Source: Siphonodentalium dalli
Taxonomy: Eukaryota > Mollusca > Scaphopoda > Gadilida > Siphonodentaliidae
DNA length: 64,000 nt
Direction: 5' to 3'
Assembly (NCBI GenBank): GCA_032622095.1
Contig: CP136068.1
Coordinates: 15,173,729 to 15,237,728, forward strand
The translations under genes and the position numbers were made by a program. The notes below the pieces were generated by a model. It saw only the letters and a program-made list of their open reading frames with translations, was not told the origin of the DNA and made no database searches. How positions within the stretch are numbered: the first letter of the stretch is position 1; the number at the start of each line of letters is the position of its first letter. This document shows, piece after piece, positions 23,501 through 37,000 of the stretch.

Positions 23501-26500
23501 CGACCGGACCGCCCCTAGGAGTCCGAGTGAGATGGGGTTTACACTATCGTGTACAATTGACCAGAATGTACCAATGTTCCATCCCCAAGTCGATAGCTCG
23601 AGCGTACACGGCACTGATAACCCCTGACTGGCGGCAGTTTACGTCAGGTACGGGAAATCCAAAAAGGCGCCGACCGCACCTCCCTGACTGCCGGACCACG
23701 GAAATGGACATTATATCATGAAGTGAATACCAATATGCATCCATGGACGATCGGACAAGTCGCTAGCTACACCGGAAGTGAATAAATTAACCCATACGCT
23801 GCTGCCGAATTCGCTATAAATGTACGCAAAAACGCCGAAATTAACACCCGCCGACCGGACCGCCCCTAGGGGTCCGAGTGAGATGCGGTTTGCACTATCA
23901 TGTAGAATGGACCCGAATGTACCACTGTTCCAATCCCCAAGTCGATAGGTCGAGCGTACACGACACTGTTAACCACTAACTTGCGGCCGTTTCCGCCAGG
24001 TAAGGGAAATCCAAAAAGGCGCCGACCGCACCTTCCCTGACTGCCTGACCACGGAAATGGACATTATATCATGAAGTGAATACCAATATGCATCCATGGA
24101 CGATCGGACAAGTCGCTAGCTAAACCGGAAGTGAATAAATTAACCCATACGCTGCTGCCGAATTCGCTATAAATGTACGCAAAAACGCCGAAATTAACAC
24201 CCGCCGACCGGACCGCCCCTAGGGGTCCGAGTGAGATGGGGTTTGCACTATCGTGTACAATGGACCAGAATGTACCAAAGTTCCAATCCCCAAGTCAATA
24301 GCTCGAGCGGACACGGCACTGTTAACCCCTAACTTGCGGCCGTTTCCGCCAGGTAAGGGAAATCCAAAAAGGCGCCGACCGCACCTCCCCTGACTACCTG
24401 ACCACGGAAATGTACATTATATCATGAAGTGAATACCAATATGCATCCATGGGCGATCGGACAAGTCGCAAGCTACACCGGAAGTGAATAAATTAACCCA
24501 TACGCTGCTGCCGAATTCGCTATAAATGTACGCAAAAACACCGAAATTAACACCCGCCGACCGGACCGCCCCTAGGGGTCCGAGTGAGATGGGGTTTGCA
24601 CTATCGTGTACAATGGAACAGAATGTACCAATGTTCCAATCCCCAAGTCGATAGCTCGAGCGTACACGGCACTGTTAACCCCTGACTGGCGGCCGTTTCC
24701 GCCAGGTACGGGAAATCCAAAAAGGCGCCGACCGCACCTCCCTGACTGCCTGACCACGGAAATGGACATTATATCATGAAGTGAATACCAATATGCATCC
24801 ATGGACGATCGGACAAGTCGCTAGCTACACCGGAAGTGAATAAATTAACCCATACGCTGCTGCCGAATTCGCTATAAATGTTTGCAAAAACGCCGAAATT
24901 AACACCCGCCGACCGGACCGCCCCTAGGGGTCCGAGTGAGATGTAGTTTACACTATCGTGTACAATGGACCAGAATGTACCAAAGTTCCAATCCCCAAGT
25001 CGATAGCTCGAGCGGACACGGCACTGTTAACCCCTGACTGGCGGTCGTTTCCGCCAGGTACGTGAAATCCAAAAAGGCGCCGACCGCACCTCCCCTGACT
25101 GCCTGACCAAGAAAATTGACGTTATATCATGAAGCGAATACCCATATGCATCCACGGACGTTCGGACAAGTCGCTAGCTGCAGCGGAAGTGAATAAATTA
25201 ACCCATACGCTGCTGCCGAATTCGCTATAAACACCGAAATTAACACCCGCCGACCACACCGCCCTAATGGGTCCGAGCGTGATGGTGTTTTCACCATCGT
25301 GCAGAACAGACCCGAATGTACCAACGTTCCAATCCCCAAGTCGATAGCTCGAGCGGACACGGCACTGTTAACCCCTAACTTGCGGCCGTTTCCGCCAGGT
25401 AAGGGAAATCCAAAGAGGCACCGACCGCACCTCCCCTGACTGCCTGACCACGGAAATGGACATTATATCATGAAGTGAATACCAATATGCATCCATGGAT
25501 GATCGGACAAGTCGCTAGCTACACCGGAAGTGAATAAATTAACCCATTCGCTGCTGCCGAATTCGCTATAAATGTACGCAAAAACGCCGAAATTAACACC
25601 CGCCGACCGGACCGCCCCTAGGGGTCCGAGTGAGATGGGGTTTGCACTATCGTGTACAATGGACCAGAATGTACCAAATTTCCAATCCCCAAGTCAATAG
25701 CTCGAGCGGACACGGCACTGTTAACCCCTAACTTGCGGCCGTTTCCGCCTGGTAAGGGAAATCCAAAAAGGCGCCGACCGCACCTCCCCTGACTGCCTGA
25801 CCACGGAAATGTACATTACATCATGAAGTGAATACCAATATGCACCCATGGGCGATCGGACAAGTCGCTAGCTACACCGGAAGTGAATAAATTAACCCAT
25901 ACGCTGCTGCCGAATTCACTATAAATGTACGCAAAAACGCCGAAATTAAAACCCGCGACCGGACCGCCCCTAGGAGTCCGAGTGAGATGGGGTTTACACT
26001 ATCGTGTACAATTGACCAGAATGTACCAATGTTCCATCCCCAAGTCGATAGCTCGAGCGTACACGGCACTGATAACCCCTGACTGGCGGCAGTTTACGTC
26101 AGGTACGGGAAATCCAAAAAGGCGCCGACCGCACCTCCCTGACTGCCGGACCACGGAAATGGACATTATATCATGAAGTGAATACCAATATGCATCCATG
26201 GACGATCGGACAAGTCGCTAGCTACACCGGAAGTGAATAAATTAACCCATACGCGGCTGCCGAATTCGCTATAAATGTACGCAAAAACGCCGAAATTAAC
26301 ACCCGCCGACCGGACCGCCCCTAGGGGTCCGAGTGAGATGCGGTTTGCACTATCATGTAGAATGGACCCGAATGTACCACTGTTCCAATCCCCAAGTCGA
26401 TAGGTCGAGCGTACACGACACTGTTAACCCCTAACTTGCGGCCGTTTCCGCCAGGTAAGGGAAATCCAAAAAGGCGCCGACCGCACCTTCCCTGACTGCC

Positions 26501-26870
26501 TGACCACGGAAATGGACATTATATCATGAAGTGAATACCAATATGCATCCATGGACGATCGGACAAGTCGCTAGCTAAACCGGAAGTGAATAAATTAACC
26601 CATACGCTGCTGCCGAATTCGCTATAAATGTACGCAAAAACGCCGAAATTAACACCCGCCGACCGGACCGCCCCTAGGGGTCCGAGTGAGATGGGGTTTG
26701 CACTATCGTGTACAATGGACCAGAATGTACCAATGTTCCAATCCCCAAGTCGATAGCTCGAGCGTACACGGCACTGTTAACCCCTGACTGGCGGCCGTTT
26801 CCGCCAGGTACGGGAAATCCAAAAAGGCGCCGACCGCACCTCCCCTGACTGCCTGACCAAGAAAATTGAC
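17592..26870. repeat. Higher-order repeat domain 1: 9-mer and 7-mer
   Basis: A monomer variant with CATGTAGAATGGACCCGAAT recurs near 17601, 20750, 23899 and 26354, i.e. steps of about 3149, 3149 and 2455 bp. Other markers agree: 18124/21273, 18968/22117, 20268/23417 (3149 apart) and 22672/25127, 23417/25872 (2455 apart). The 694-bp difference equals one 353-bp plus one 341-bp monomer, so the third copy lost a dimer. Copies differ at very few positions in the stretches compared by eye. Confidence 0.85.
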
Positions 26871-26876
26871 GTTATA

Positions 26877-29800
26877 TCATGAAGTGAATACCCATATGAA
26901 TCCATGGACGTTCGGACAAGTCGCTAGCTGCAGCGGAAGTGAATAAATTAACCCATACGCTGCTGCCGAATTCGCTATAAACACCGAAATTAACACCCGC
27001 CGACCACACCGCCCTAATGGGTCCGAGCGTGATGTTGTTTTCACCATCGTGCAGAATAGACCCAAATGTACTAAAGTTCCAATCCCCAAGTCGATAGCTC
27101 GAGCGGACACGGCACTGTTAACCCCTAACTTGCGGCCGTTTCCGCCAGGTAAGGGAAATCCAAAGAGGCACCGACCGCACCTCCCCTGACTGCCTGACCA
27201 CGGAAATGGACATTATATCATGAAGTGAATACCAATATGCATCCATGGACGATCGGACAAGTCGCTAGATACACCGGAAGTGAATAAATTAACCCATACG
27301 CTGCTGCCGAATTCGCTATAAATGTACGCAAAAACGCCGAAATTAACACCCGCCGACCGGACCGCCCCTAGGGGTCCGAGTGAGATGGGGTTTGCACTAT
27401 CGTGTACAATGGACCAGAATGTACCAAAGTTCCAATCCCCAAGTCAATAGCTCGAGCGGACACGGCACTGTTAACCCCTAACTTGCGGCCGTTTCCGCCA
27501 GGTAAGGGAAATCCAAAAAGGCGCCGACCGCACCTCCCCTGACTACCTGACCACGGAAATGTACATTATATCATGAAGTGAATACCAATATGCATCCATG
27601 GGCGATCGGACAAGTCGCAAGCTACACCGGAAGTGAATAAATTAACCCATACGCTGCTGCCGAATTCGCTATAAATGTACGCAAAAACACCGAAATTAAC
27701 ACCCGCCGACCGGACCGCCCCTAGGGGTCCGAGTGAGATGGGGTTTGCACTATCGTGTACAATGGACCAGAATGTACCAATGTTCCAATCCCCAAGTCGA
27801 TAGCTCGAGCGTACACGGCACTGTTAACCCCTGACTGGCGGCCGTTTCCGCCAGGTACGGGAAATCCAAAAAGGCGCCGACCGCACCTCCCTGACTGCCT
27901 GACCACGGAAATGGACATTATATCATGAAGTGAATACCAATATGCATCCATGGACGATCGGACAAGTCGCTAGCTACACCGGAAGTGAATAAATTAACTC
28001 ATACGCTGCTGCCGAATTCGCTATAAATGTTTGCAAAAACGCCGAAATTAACACCCGCCGACCGGACCGCCCCTAGGGGTCCGAGTGAGATGTAGTTTGC
28101 ACTATCGTGTACAATGGACCAGAATGTACCAAAGTTCCAATCCCCAAGTCGATAGCTCGAGCGGACACGGCACTGTTAACCCCTGACTGGCGGTCGTTTC
28201 CGCCAGGTACGTGAAATCCAAAAAGGCGCCGACCGCACCTCCCCTGACTGCCTGACCAAGAAAATTGACGTTATATCATGAAGTGAATACCCATATGCAT
28301 CCACGGACGTTCGGACAAGTCGCTAGCTGCAGCGGAAGTGAATAAATTAACCCATACGCTGCTGCCGAATTCGCTATAAACACCGAAATTAACACCCGCC
28401 GACCACACCGCCCTAATGGGTCCGAGCGTGATGTTGTTTTCACCATCGTGCAGAATAGACCCAAATGTACTAAAGTTCCAATCCCCAAGTCGATAGCTCG
28501 AGCGGACACGGCACTGTTAACCCCTAACTTGCGGCCGTTTCCGCCAGGTAAGGGAAATCCAAAGAGGCACCGACCGCACCTCCCCTGACTGCCTGACCAC
28601 GGAAATGGACATTATATCATGAAGTGAATACCAATATGCATCCATGGACGATCGGACAAGTCGCTAGATACACCGGAAGTGAATAAATTAACCCATACGC
28701 TGCTGCCGAATTCGCTATAAATGTACGCAAAAACGCCGAAATTAACACCCGCCGACCGGACCGCCCCTAGGGGTCCGAGTGAGATGGGGTTTGCACTATC
28801 GTGTACAATGGACCAGAATGTACCAAAGTTCCAATCCCCAAGTCAATAGCTCGAGCGGACACGGCACTGTTAACCCCTAACTTGCGGCCGTTTCCGCCAG
28901 GTAAGGGAAATCCAAAAAGGCGCCGACCGCACCTCCCCTGACTACCTGACCACGGAAATGTACATTATATCATGAAGTGAATACCAATATGCATCCATGG
29001 GCGATCGGACAAGTCGCAAGCTACACCGGAAGTGAATAAATTAACCCATACGCTGCTGCCGAATTCGCTATAAATGTACGCAAAAACACCGAAATTAACA
29101 CCCGCCGACCGGACCGCCCCTAGGGGTCCGAGTGAGATGGGGTTTGCACTATCGTGTACAATGGACCAGAATGTACCAATGTTCCAATCCCCAAGTCGAT
29201 AGCTCGAGCGTACACGGCACTGTTAACCCCTGACTGGCGGCCGTTTCCGCCAGGTACGGGAAATCCAAAAAGGCGCCGACCGCACCTCCCTGACTGCCTG
29301 ACCACGGAAATGGACATTATATCATGAAGTGAATACCAATATGCATCCATGGACGATCGGACAAGTCGCTAGCTACACCGGAAGTGAATAAATTAACGCA
29401 TACGCTGCTGCCGAATTCGCTATAAATGTTTGCAAAAACGCCGAAATTAACACCCGCCGACCGGACCGCCCCTAGGGGTCCGAGTGAGATGTAGTTTGCA
29501 CTATCGTGTACAATGGACCAGAATGTACCAAAGTTCCAATCCCCAAGTCGATAGCTCGAGCGGACACGGCACTGTTAACCCCTGACTGGCGGTCGTTTCC
29601 GCCAGGTACGTGAAATCCAAAAAGGCGCCGACCGCACCTCCCCTGACTGCCTGACCAAGAAAATTGACGTTATATCATGAAGTGAATACCCATATGCATC
29701 CACGGACGTTCTGACAAGTCGCTAGCTGCAGCGGAAGTGAATAAATTAACCCATACGCTGCTGCCGAATTCGCTATAAACACCGAAATTAACACCCGCCG

Positions 29801-31073
29801 ACCACACCGCCCTAATGGGTCCGAGCGTGATGTTGTTTTCACGATCGTGCAGAATAGACCCAAATGTACTAAAGTTCCAATCCCCAAGTCGATAGCTCGA
29901 GCGGACACGGCACTGTTAACCCCTAACTTGCGGCCGTTTCCGCCAGGTAAGGGAAATCCAAAGAGGCACCGACCGCACCTCCCCTGACTGCCTGACCACG
30001 GAAATGGACATTATATCATGAAGTGAATACCAATATGCATCCATGGACGATCGGACAAGTCGCTAGATACACCGGAAGTGAATAAATTAACCCATACGCT
30101 GCTGCCGAATTCGCTATAAATGTACGCAAAAACGCCGAAATTAACACCCGCCGAACGGACCGCCCCTAGGGATCCGAGTGAGATGGGGTTTGCACTATCG
30201 TGTACAATGGACCAGAATGTACCAAAGTTCCAATCCCCAAGTCAATAGCTCGAGCGGACACGGCACTGTTAACCCCTAACTTGCGGCCGTTTCCGCCAGG
30301 TAAGGGAAATCCAAAAAGGCGCCGACCGCACCTCCCCTGACTACCTGACCACGGAAATGTACATTATATCATGAAGTGAATACCAATATGCATCCATGGG
30401 CGATCGGACAAGTCGCAAGCTACACCGGAAGTGAATAAATTAACCCATACGCTGCTGCCGAATTCGCTATAAATGTACGCAAAAACACCGAAATTAACAC
30501 CCGCCGACCGGACCGCCCCTAGGGGTCCGAGTGAGATGGGGTTTGCACTATCGTGTACAATGGAACAGAATGTACCAATGTTCCAATCCCCAAGTCGATA
30601 GCTCGAGCGTACACGGCACTGTTAACCCCTGACTGGCGGCCGTTTCCGCCAGGTACGGGAAATCCAAAAAGGCGCCGACCGCACCTCCCTGACTGCCTGA
30701 CCACGGAAATGGACATTATATCATGAAGTGAATACCAATATGCATCCATGGACGATCGGACAAGTCGCTAGCTACACCGGAAGTGAATAAATTAACCCAT
30801 ACGCTGCTGCCGAATTCGCTATAAATGTTTGCAAAAACGCCGAAATTAACACCCGCCGACCGGACCGCCCCTAGGGGTCCGAGTGAGATGTAGTTTGCAC
30901 TATCGTGTACAATGGACCAGAATGTACCAAAGTTCCAATCCCCAAGTCGATAGCTCGAGCGGACACGGCACTGTTAACCCCTGACTGGCGGTCGTTTCCG
31001 CCAGGTACGTGAAATCCAAAAAGGCGCCGACCGCACCTCCCCTGACTGCCTGACCAAGAAAATTGACGTTATA
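26877..31073. repeat. Higher-order repeat domain 2: 4-mer of 1,399 bp
   Basis: Equivalent points at 26877, 28276, 29675 and 31074 are each 1,399 bp apart; so are 27721, 29120, 30519 and 31918. The unit is three ~353-bp monomers plus one 341-bp monomer. The same 1,399-bp spacing also occurs inside domain 1 (341-bp monomers at 18223 and 19622), suggesting the tetramer is the older unit. Confidence 0.88.
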
Positions 31074-34000
31074 TCATGAAGCGAATACCCATATGCATCC
31101 ACGGACGTTCGGACAAGTCGCTAGCTGCAGCGGAAGTGAATAAATTAACCCATACGCTGCTGCCGAATTCGCTATAAACACCGAAATTAACACCCGCCGA
31201 CCACACCGCCCTAATGGGTCCGAGCGTGATGGTGTTTTCACCATCGTGCAGAACAGACCCGATTGTACCAACGTTCCAATCCCCAAGTCGATAGCTCGAG
31301 CGGACACGGCACTGTTAACCCCTAACTTGCGGCCGTTTCCGCCAGGTAAGGGAAATCCAAAGAGGCACCGACCGCACCTCCCCTGACTGCCTGACCACGG
31401 AAATGGACATTATATCATGAAGTGAATACCAATATGCATCCATGGATGATCGGACAAGTCGCTAGCTACACCGGAAGTGAATAAATTAACCCATACGCTG
31501 CTGCCGAATTCGCTATAAATGTACGCAAAAACGCCGAAATTAACACCCGCCGACCGGACCGCCCCTAGGGGTCCGAGTGAGATGCGGTTTGCACTATCAT
31601 GTAGAATGGACCCGAATGTACCACTGTTCCAATCCCCAAGTCGATAGGTCGAGCGTACACGACACTGTTAACCCCTAACTTGCGGCCGTTTCCGCCAGGT
31701 AAGGGAAATCCAAAAAGGCGCCGACCGCACCTCCCCTGACTACCTGACCACGGAAATGTACATTATATCATGAAGTGAATACCAATATGCATCCATGGGC
31801 GATCGGACAAGTCGCAAGCTACACCGGAAGTGAATAAATTAACCCATACGCTGCTGCCGAATTCGCTATAAATGTACGCAAAAACACCGAAATTAACACC
31901 CGCCGACCGGACCGCCCCTAGGGGTCCGAGTGAGATGGGGTTTGCACTATCGTGTACAATGGACCAGAATGTACCAATGTTCCAATCCCCAAGTCGATAG
32001 CTCGAGCGTACACGGCACTGTTAACCCCTGACTGGCGGCCGTTTCCGCCAGGTACGGGAAATCCAAAAAGGCGCCGACCGCACCTCCCTGACTGCCTGAC
32101 CACGGAAATGGACATTATATCATGAAGTGAATACCAATATGCATCCATGGACGATCGGACAAGTCGCTAGCTACACCGGAAGTGAATAAATTAACTCATA
32201 CGCTGCTGCCGAATTCGCTATAAATGTTTGCAAAAACGCCGAAATTAACACCCGCCGACCGGACCGCCCCTAGGGGTCCGAGTGAGATGTAGTTTGCACT
32301 ATCGTGTACAATGGACCAGAATGTACCAAAGTTCCAATCCCCAAGTCGATAGCTCGAGCGGACACGGCACTGTTAACCCCTGACTGGCGGTCGTTTCCGC
32401 CAGGTACGTGAAATCCAAAAAGGCGCCGACCGCACCTCCCCTGACTGCCTGACCAAGAAAATTGACGTTATATCATGAAGTGAATACCCATATGCATCCA
32501 CGGACGTTCGGACAAGTCGCTAGCTGCAGCGGAAGTGAATAAATTAACCCATACGCTGCTGCCGAATTCGCTATAAACACCGAAATTAACACCCGCCGAC
32601 CACACCGCCCTAATGGGTCCGAGCGTGATGGTGTTTTCACCATCGTGCAGAACAGACCCGAATGTACCAACGTTCCAATCCCCAAGTCGATAGCTCGAGC
32701 GGACACGGCACTGTTAACCCCTAACTTGCGGCCGTTTCCGCCAGGTAAGGGAAATCCAAAGAGGCAACGACCGCACCTCCCTGACTGCCTGACCACGGAA
32801 ATGGACATTATATCATGAAGTGAATACCAATATGCATCCATGGACGATCGGACAAGTCGCTAGCTACACCGGAAGTGAATAAATTAACCCATACGCTGCT
32901 GCCGAATTCGCTATAAATGTTTGCAAAAACGCCGAAATTAACACCCGCCGACCGGACCGCCCCTAGGGGTCCGAGTGAGATGTAGTTTGCACTATCGTGT
33001 ACAATGGACCAGAATGTACCAAAGTTCCAATCCCCAAGTCGATAGCTCGAGCGGACACGGCACTGTTAACCCCTGACTGGCGGCCGTTTCCGCCAGGTAC
33101 GGGAAATCCAAAAAGGCGCCGACCGCACCTCCCTGACTGCCTGACCACGGAAATGGACATTATATCATGAAGTGAATACCAATATGCATCCATGGACGAT
33201 CGGACAAGTCGCTAGCTACACCGGAAGTGAATAAATTAACCCATACGCTGCTGCCGAATTCGCTATAAATGTTTGCAAAAACGCCGAAATTAACACCCGC
33301 CGACCGGACCGCCCCTAGGGGTCCGAGTGAGATGTAGTTTGCACTATCGTGTACAATGGACCAGAATGTACCAAAGTTCCAATCCCCAAGTCGATAGCTC
33401 GAGCGGACACGGCACTGTTAACCCCTGACTGGCGGTCGTTTCCGCCAGGTACGTGAAATCCAAAAAGGCGCCGACCGCACCTCCCCTGACTGCCTGACCA
33501 AGAAAATTGACGTTATATCATGAAGTGAATACCCATATGCATCCACGGACGTTCGGACAAGTCGCTAGCTGCAGCGGAAGTGAATAAATTAACCCATACG
33601 CTGCTGCCGAATTCGCTATAAACACCGAAATTAACACCCGCCGACCACACCGCCCTAATGGGTCCGAGCGTGATGGTGTTTTCACCATCGTGCAGAACAG
33701 ACCCGAATGTACCAACGTTCCAATCCCCAAGTCGATAGCTCGAGCGGACACGGCACTGTTAACCCCTAACTTGCGGCCGTTTCCGCCAGGTAAGGGAAAT
33801 CCAAAGAGGCACCGACCGCACCTCCCTGACTGCCTGACCACGGAAATGGACATTATATCATGAAGTGAATACCAATATGCATCCATGGACGATCGGACAA
33901 GTCGCTAGCTACACCGGAAGTGAATAAATTAACCCATACGCTGCTGCCGAATTCGCTATAAATGTTTGCAAAAACGCCGAAATTAACACCCGCCGACCGG

Positions 34001-37000
34001 ACCGCCCCTAGGGGTCCGAGTGAGATGTAGTTTGCACTATCGTGTACAATGGACCAGAATGTACCAAAGTTCCAATCCCCAAGTCGATAGCTCGAGCGGA
34101 CACGGCACTGTTAACCCCTGACTGGCGGCCGTTTCCGCCAGGTACGGGAAATCCAAAAAGGCGACGACCGCACCTCCCTGACTGCCTGACCACGGAAATG
34201 GACATTATATCATGAAGTGAATACCAATATGCATCCATGGACGATCGGACAAGTCGCTAGCTACACCGGAAGTGAATAAATTAACCCATACGCTGCTGCC
34301 GAATTCGCTATAAATGTTTGCAAAAACGCCGAAATTAACACCCGCCGACCGGACCGCCCCTAGGGGTCCGAGTGAGATGTAGTTTGCACTATCGTGTACA
34401 ATGGACCAGAATGTACCAAAGTTCCAATCCCCAAGTCGATAGCTCGAGCGGACACGGCACTGTTAACCCCTGACTGGCGGTCGTTTCCGCCAGGTACGTG
34501 AAATCCAAAAAGGCGCCGACCGCACCTCCCCTGACTGCCTGACCAAGAAAATTGACGTTATGTCATGAAGTGAATACCCATATGCATCCACGGACGTTCG
34601 GACAAGTCGCTAGCTGCAGCGGAAGTGAATAAATTAACCCATACGCTGCTGCCGAATTCGCTATAAATGTACGCAAAAACGCCGAAATTAACACCCGCGA
34701 CCGGACCGCCCCTAGGAGTCCGAGTGAGATGGGGTTTGCACTATCGTGTACAATGGACCAGAATGTACCAATGTTCCAATCCCCAAGTCGATAGCTCGAG
34801 CGTACACGGCACTGTTAACCCCTGACTGGCGGCCGTTTCCGCCAGGTACGGGAAATCCAAAAAGGCGCCGACCGCACCTCCCTGACTGCCTGACCACGGA
34901 AATGGACATTATATCATGAAGTGAATACCAATATGCATCCATGGACGATCGGACAAGTCGCTAGCTACACCGGAAGTGAATAAATTAACTCATACGCTGC
35001 TGCCGAATTCGCTATAAATGTTTGCAAAAACGCCGAAATTAACACCCGCCGACCGGACCGCCCCTAGGGGTCCGAGTGAGATGTAGTTTGCACTATCGTG
35101 TACAATGGACCAGAATGTACCAAAGTTCCAATCCCCAAGTCGATAGCTCGAGCGGACACGGCACTGTTAACCCCTGACTGGCGGTCGTTTCCGCCAGGTA
35201 CGTGAAATCCAAAAAGGCGCCGACCGCACCTCCCCTGACTGCCTGACCAAGAAAATTGACGTTATATCATGAAGTGAATACCCATATGCATCCACGGACG
35301 TTCGGACAAGTCGCTAGCTGCAGCGGAAGTGAATAAATTAACCCATACGCTGCTGCCGAATTCGCTATAAACACCGAAATTAACACCCGCCGACCACACC
35401 GCCGTAATGGGTCCGAGCGTGATGGTGTTTTCACCATCGTGCAGAACAGACCCGAATGTACCAACGTTCCAATCCCCAAGTCGATAGCTCGAGCGGACAC
35501 GGCACTGTTAACCCCTAACTTGCGGCCGTTTCCGCCAGGTAAGGGAAATCCAAAGAGGCACCGACCGCACCTCCCTGACTGCCTGACCACGGAAATGGAC
35601 ATTATATCATGAAGTGAATACCAATATGCATCCATGGACGATCGGACAAGTCGCTAGCTACACCGGAAGTGAATAAATTAACCCATACGCTGCTGCCGAA
35701 TTCGCTATAAATGTTTGCAAAAACGCCGAAATTAACACCCGCCGACCGGACCGCCCCTAGGGGTCCGAGTGAGGTGTAGTTTGCACTATCGTGTACAATG
35801 GACCAGAATGTACCAAAGTTCCAATCCCCAAGTCGATAGCTCGAGCGGACACGGCACTGTTAACCCCTGACTGGCGGCCGTTTCCGCCAGGTACGGGAAA
35901 TCCAAAAAGGCGCCGACCGCACCTCCCTGACTGCCTGACCACGGAAATGGACATTATATCATGAAGTGAATACCAATATGCATCCATGGACGATCGGACA
36001 AGTCGCTAGCTACACCGGAAGTGAATAAATTAACCCATACGCTGCTGCCGAATTCGCTATAAATGTTTGCAAAAACGCCGAAATTAACACCCGCCGACCG
36101 GACCGCCCCTAGGGGTCCGAGTGAGATGTAGTTTGCACTATCGTGTACAATGGACCAGAATGTACCAAAGTTCCAATCCCCAAGTCGATAGCTCGAGCGG
36201 ACACGGCACTGTTAACCCCTGACTGGCGGTCGTTTCCGCCAGGTACGTGAAATCCAAAAAGGCGCCGACCGCACCTCCCCTGACTGCCTGACCAAGAAAA
36301 TTGACGTTATATCATGAAGTGAATACCCATATGCATCCACGGACGTTCGGACAAGTCGCTAGCTGCAGCGGAAGTGAATAAATTAACCCATACGCTGCTG
36401 CCGAATTCGCTATTAACACCGAAATTAACACCCGCCGACCACACCGCCCTAATGGGTCCGAGCGTGATGGTGTTTTCACCATCGTGCAGAACAGACCCGA
36501 ATGTACCAACGTTCCAATCCCCAAGTCGATAGCTCGAGCGGACACGGCACTGTTAACCCCTAACTTGCGGCCGTTTCCGCCAGGTAAGGGAAATCCAAAG
36601 AGGCACCGACCGCACCTCCCCTGACTGCCTGACCACGGAAATGGACATTATATCATGAAGTGAATACCAATATGCATCCATGGACGATCGGACAAGTCGC
36701 TAGATACACCGGAAGTGAATAAATTAACCCATACGCTGCTGCCGAATTCGCTATAAATGTTTGCAAAAACGCCGAAATTAACACCCGCCGACCGGACCGC
36801 CCCTAGGGGTCCGAGTGAGATGTAGTTTGCACTATCGTGTACAATGGACCAGAATGTACCAAAGTTCCAATCCCCAAGTCGATAGCTCGAGCGGACACGG
36901 CACTGTTAACCCCTGACTGGCGGTCGTTTCCGCCAGGTACGTGAAATCCAAAAAGGCGCCGACCGCACCTCCCCTGACTGCCTGACCAAGAAAATTGACG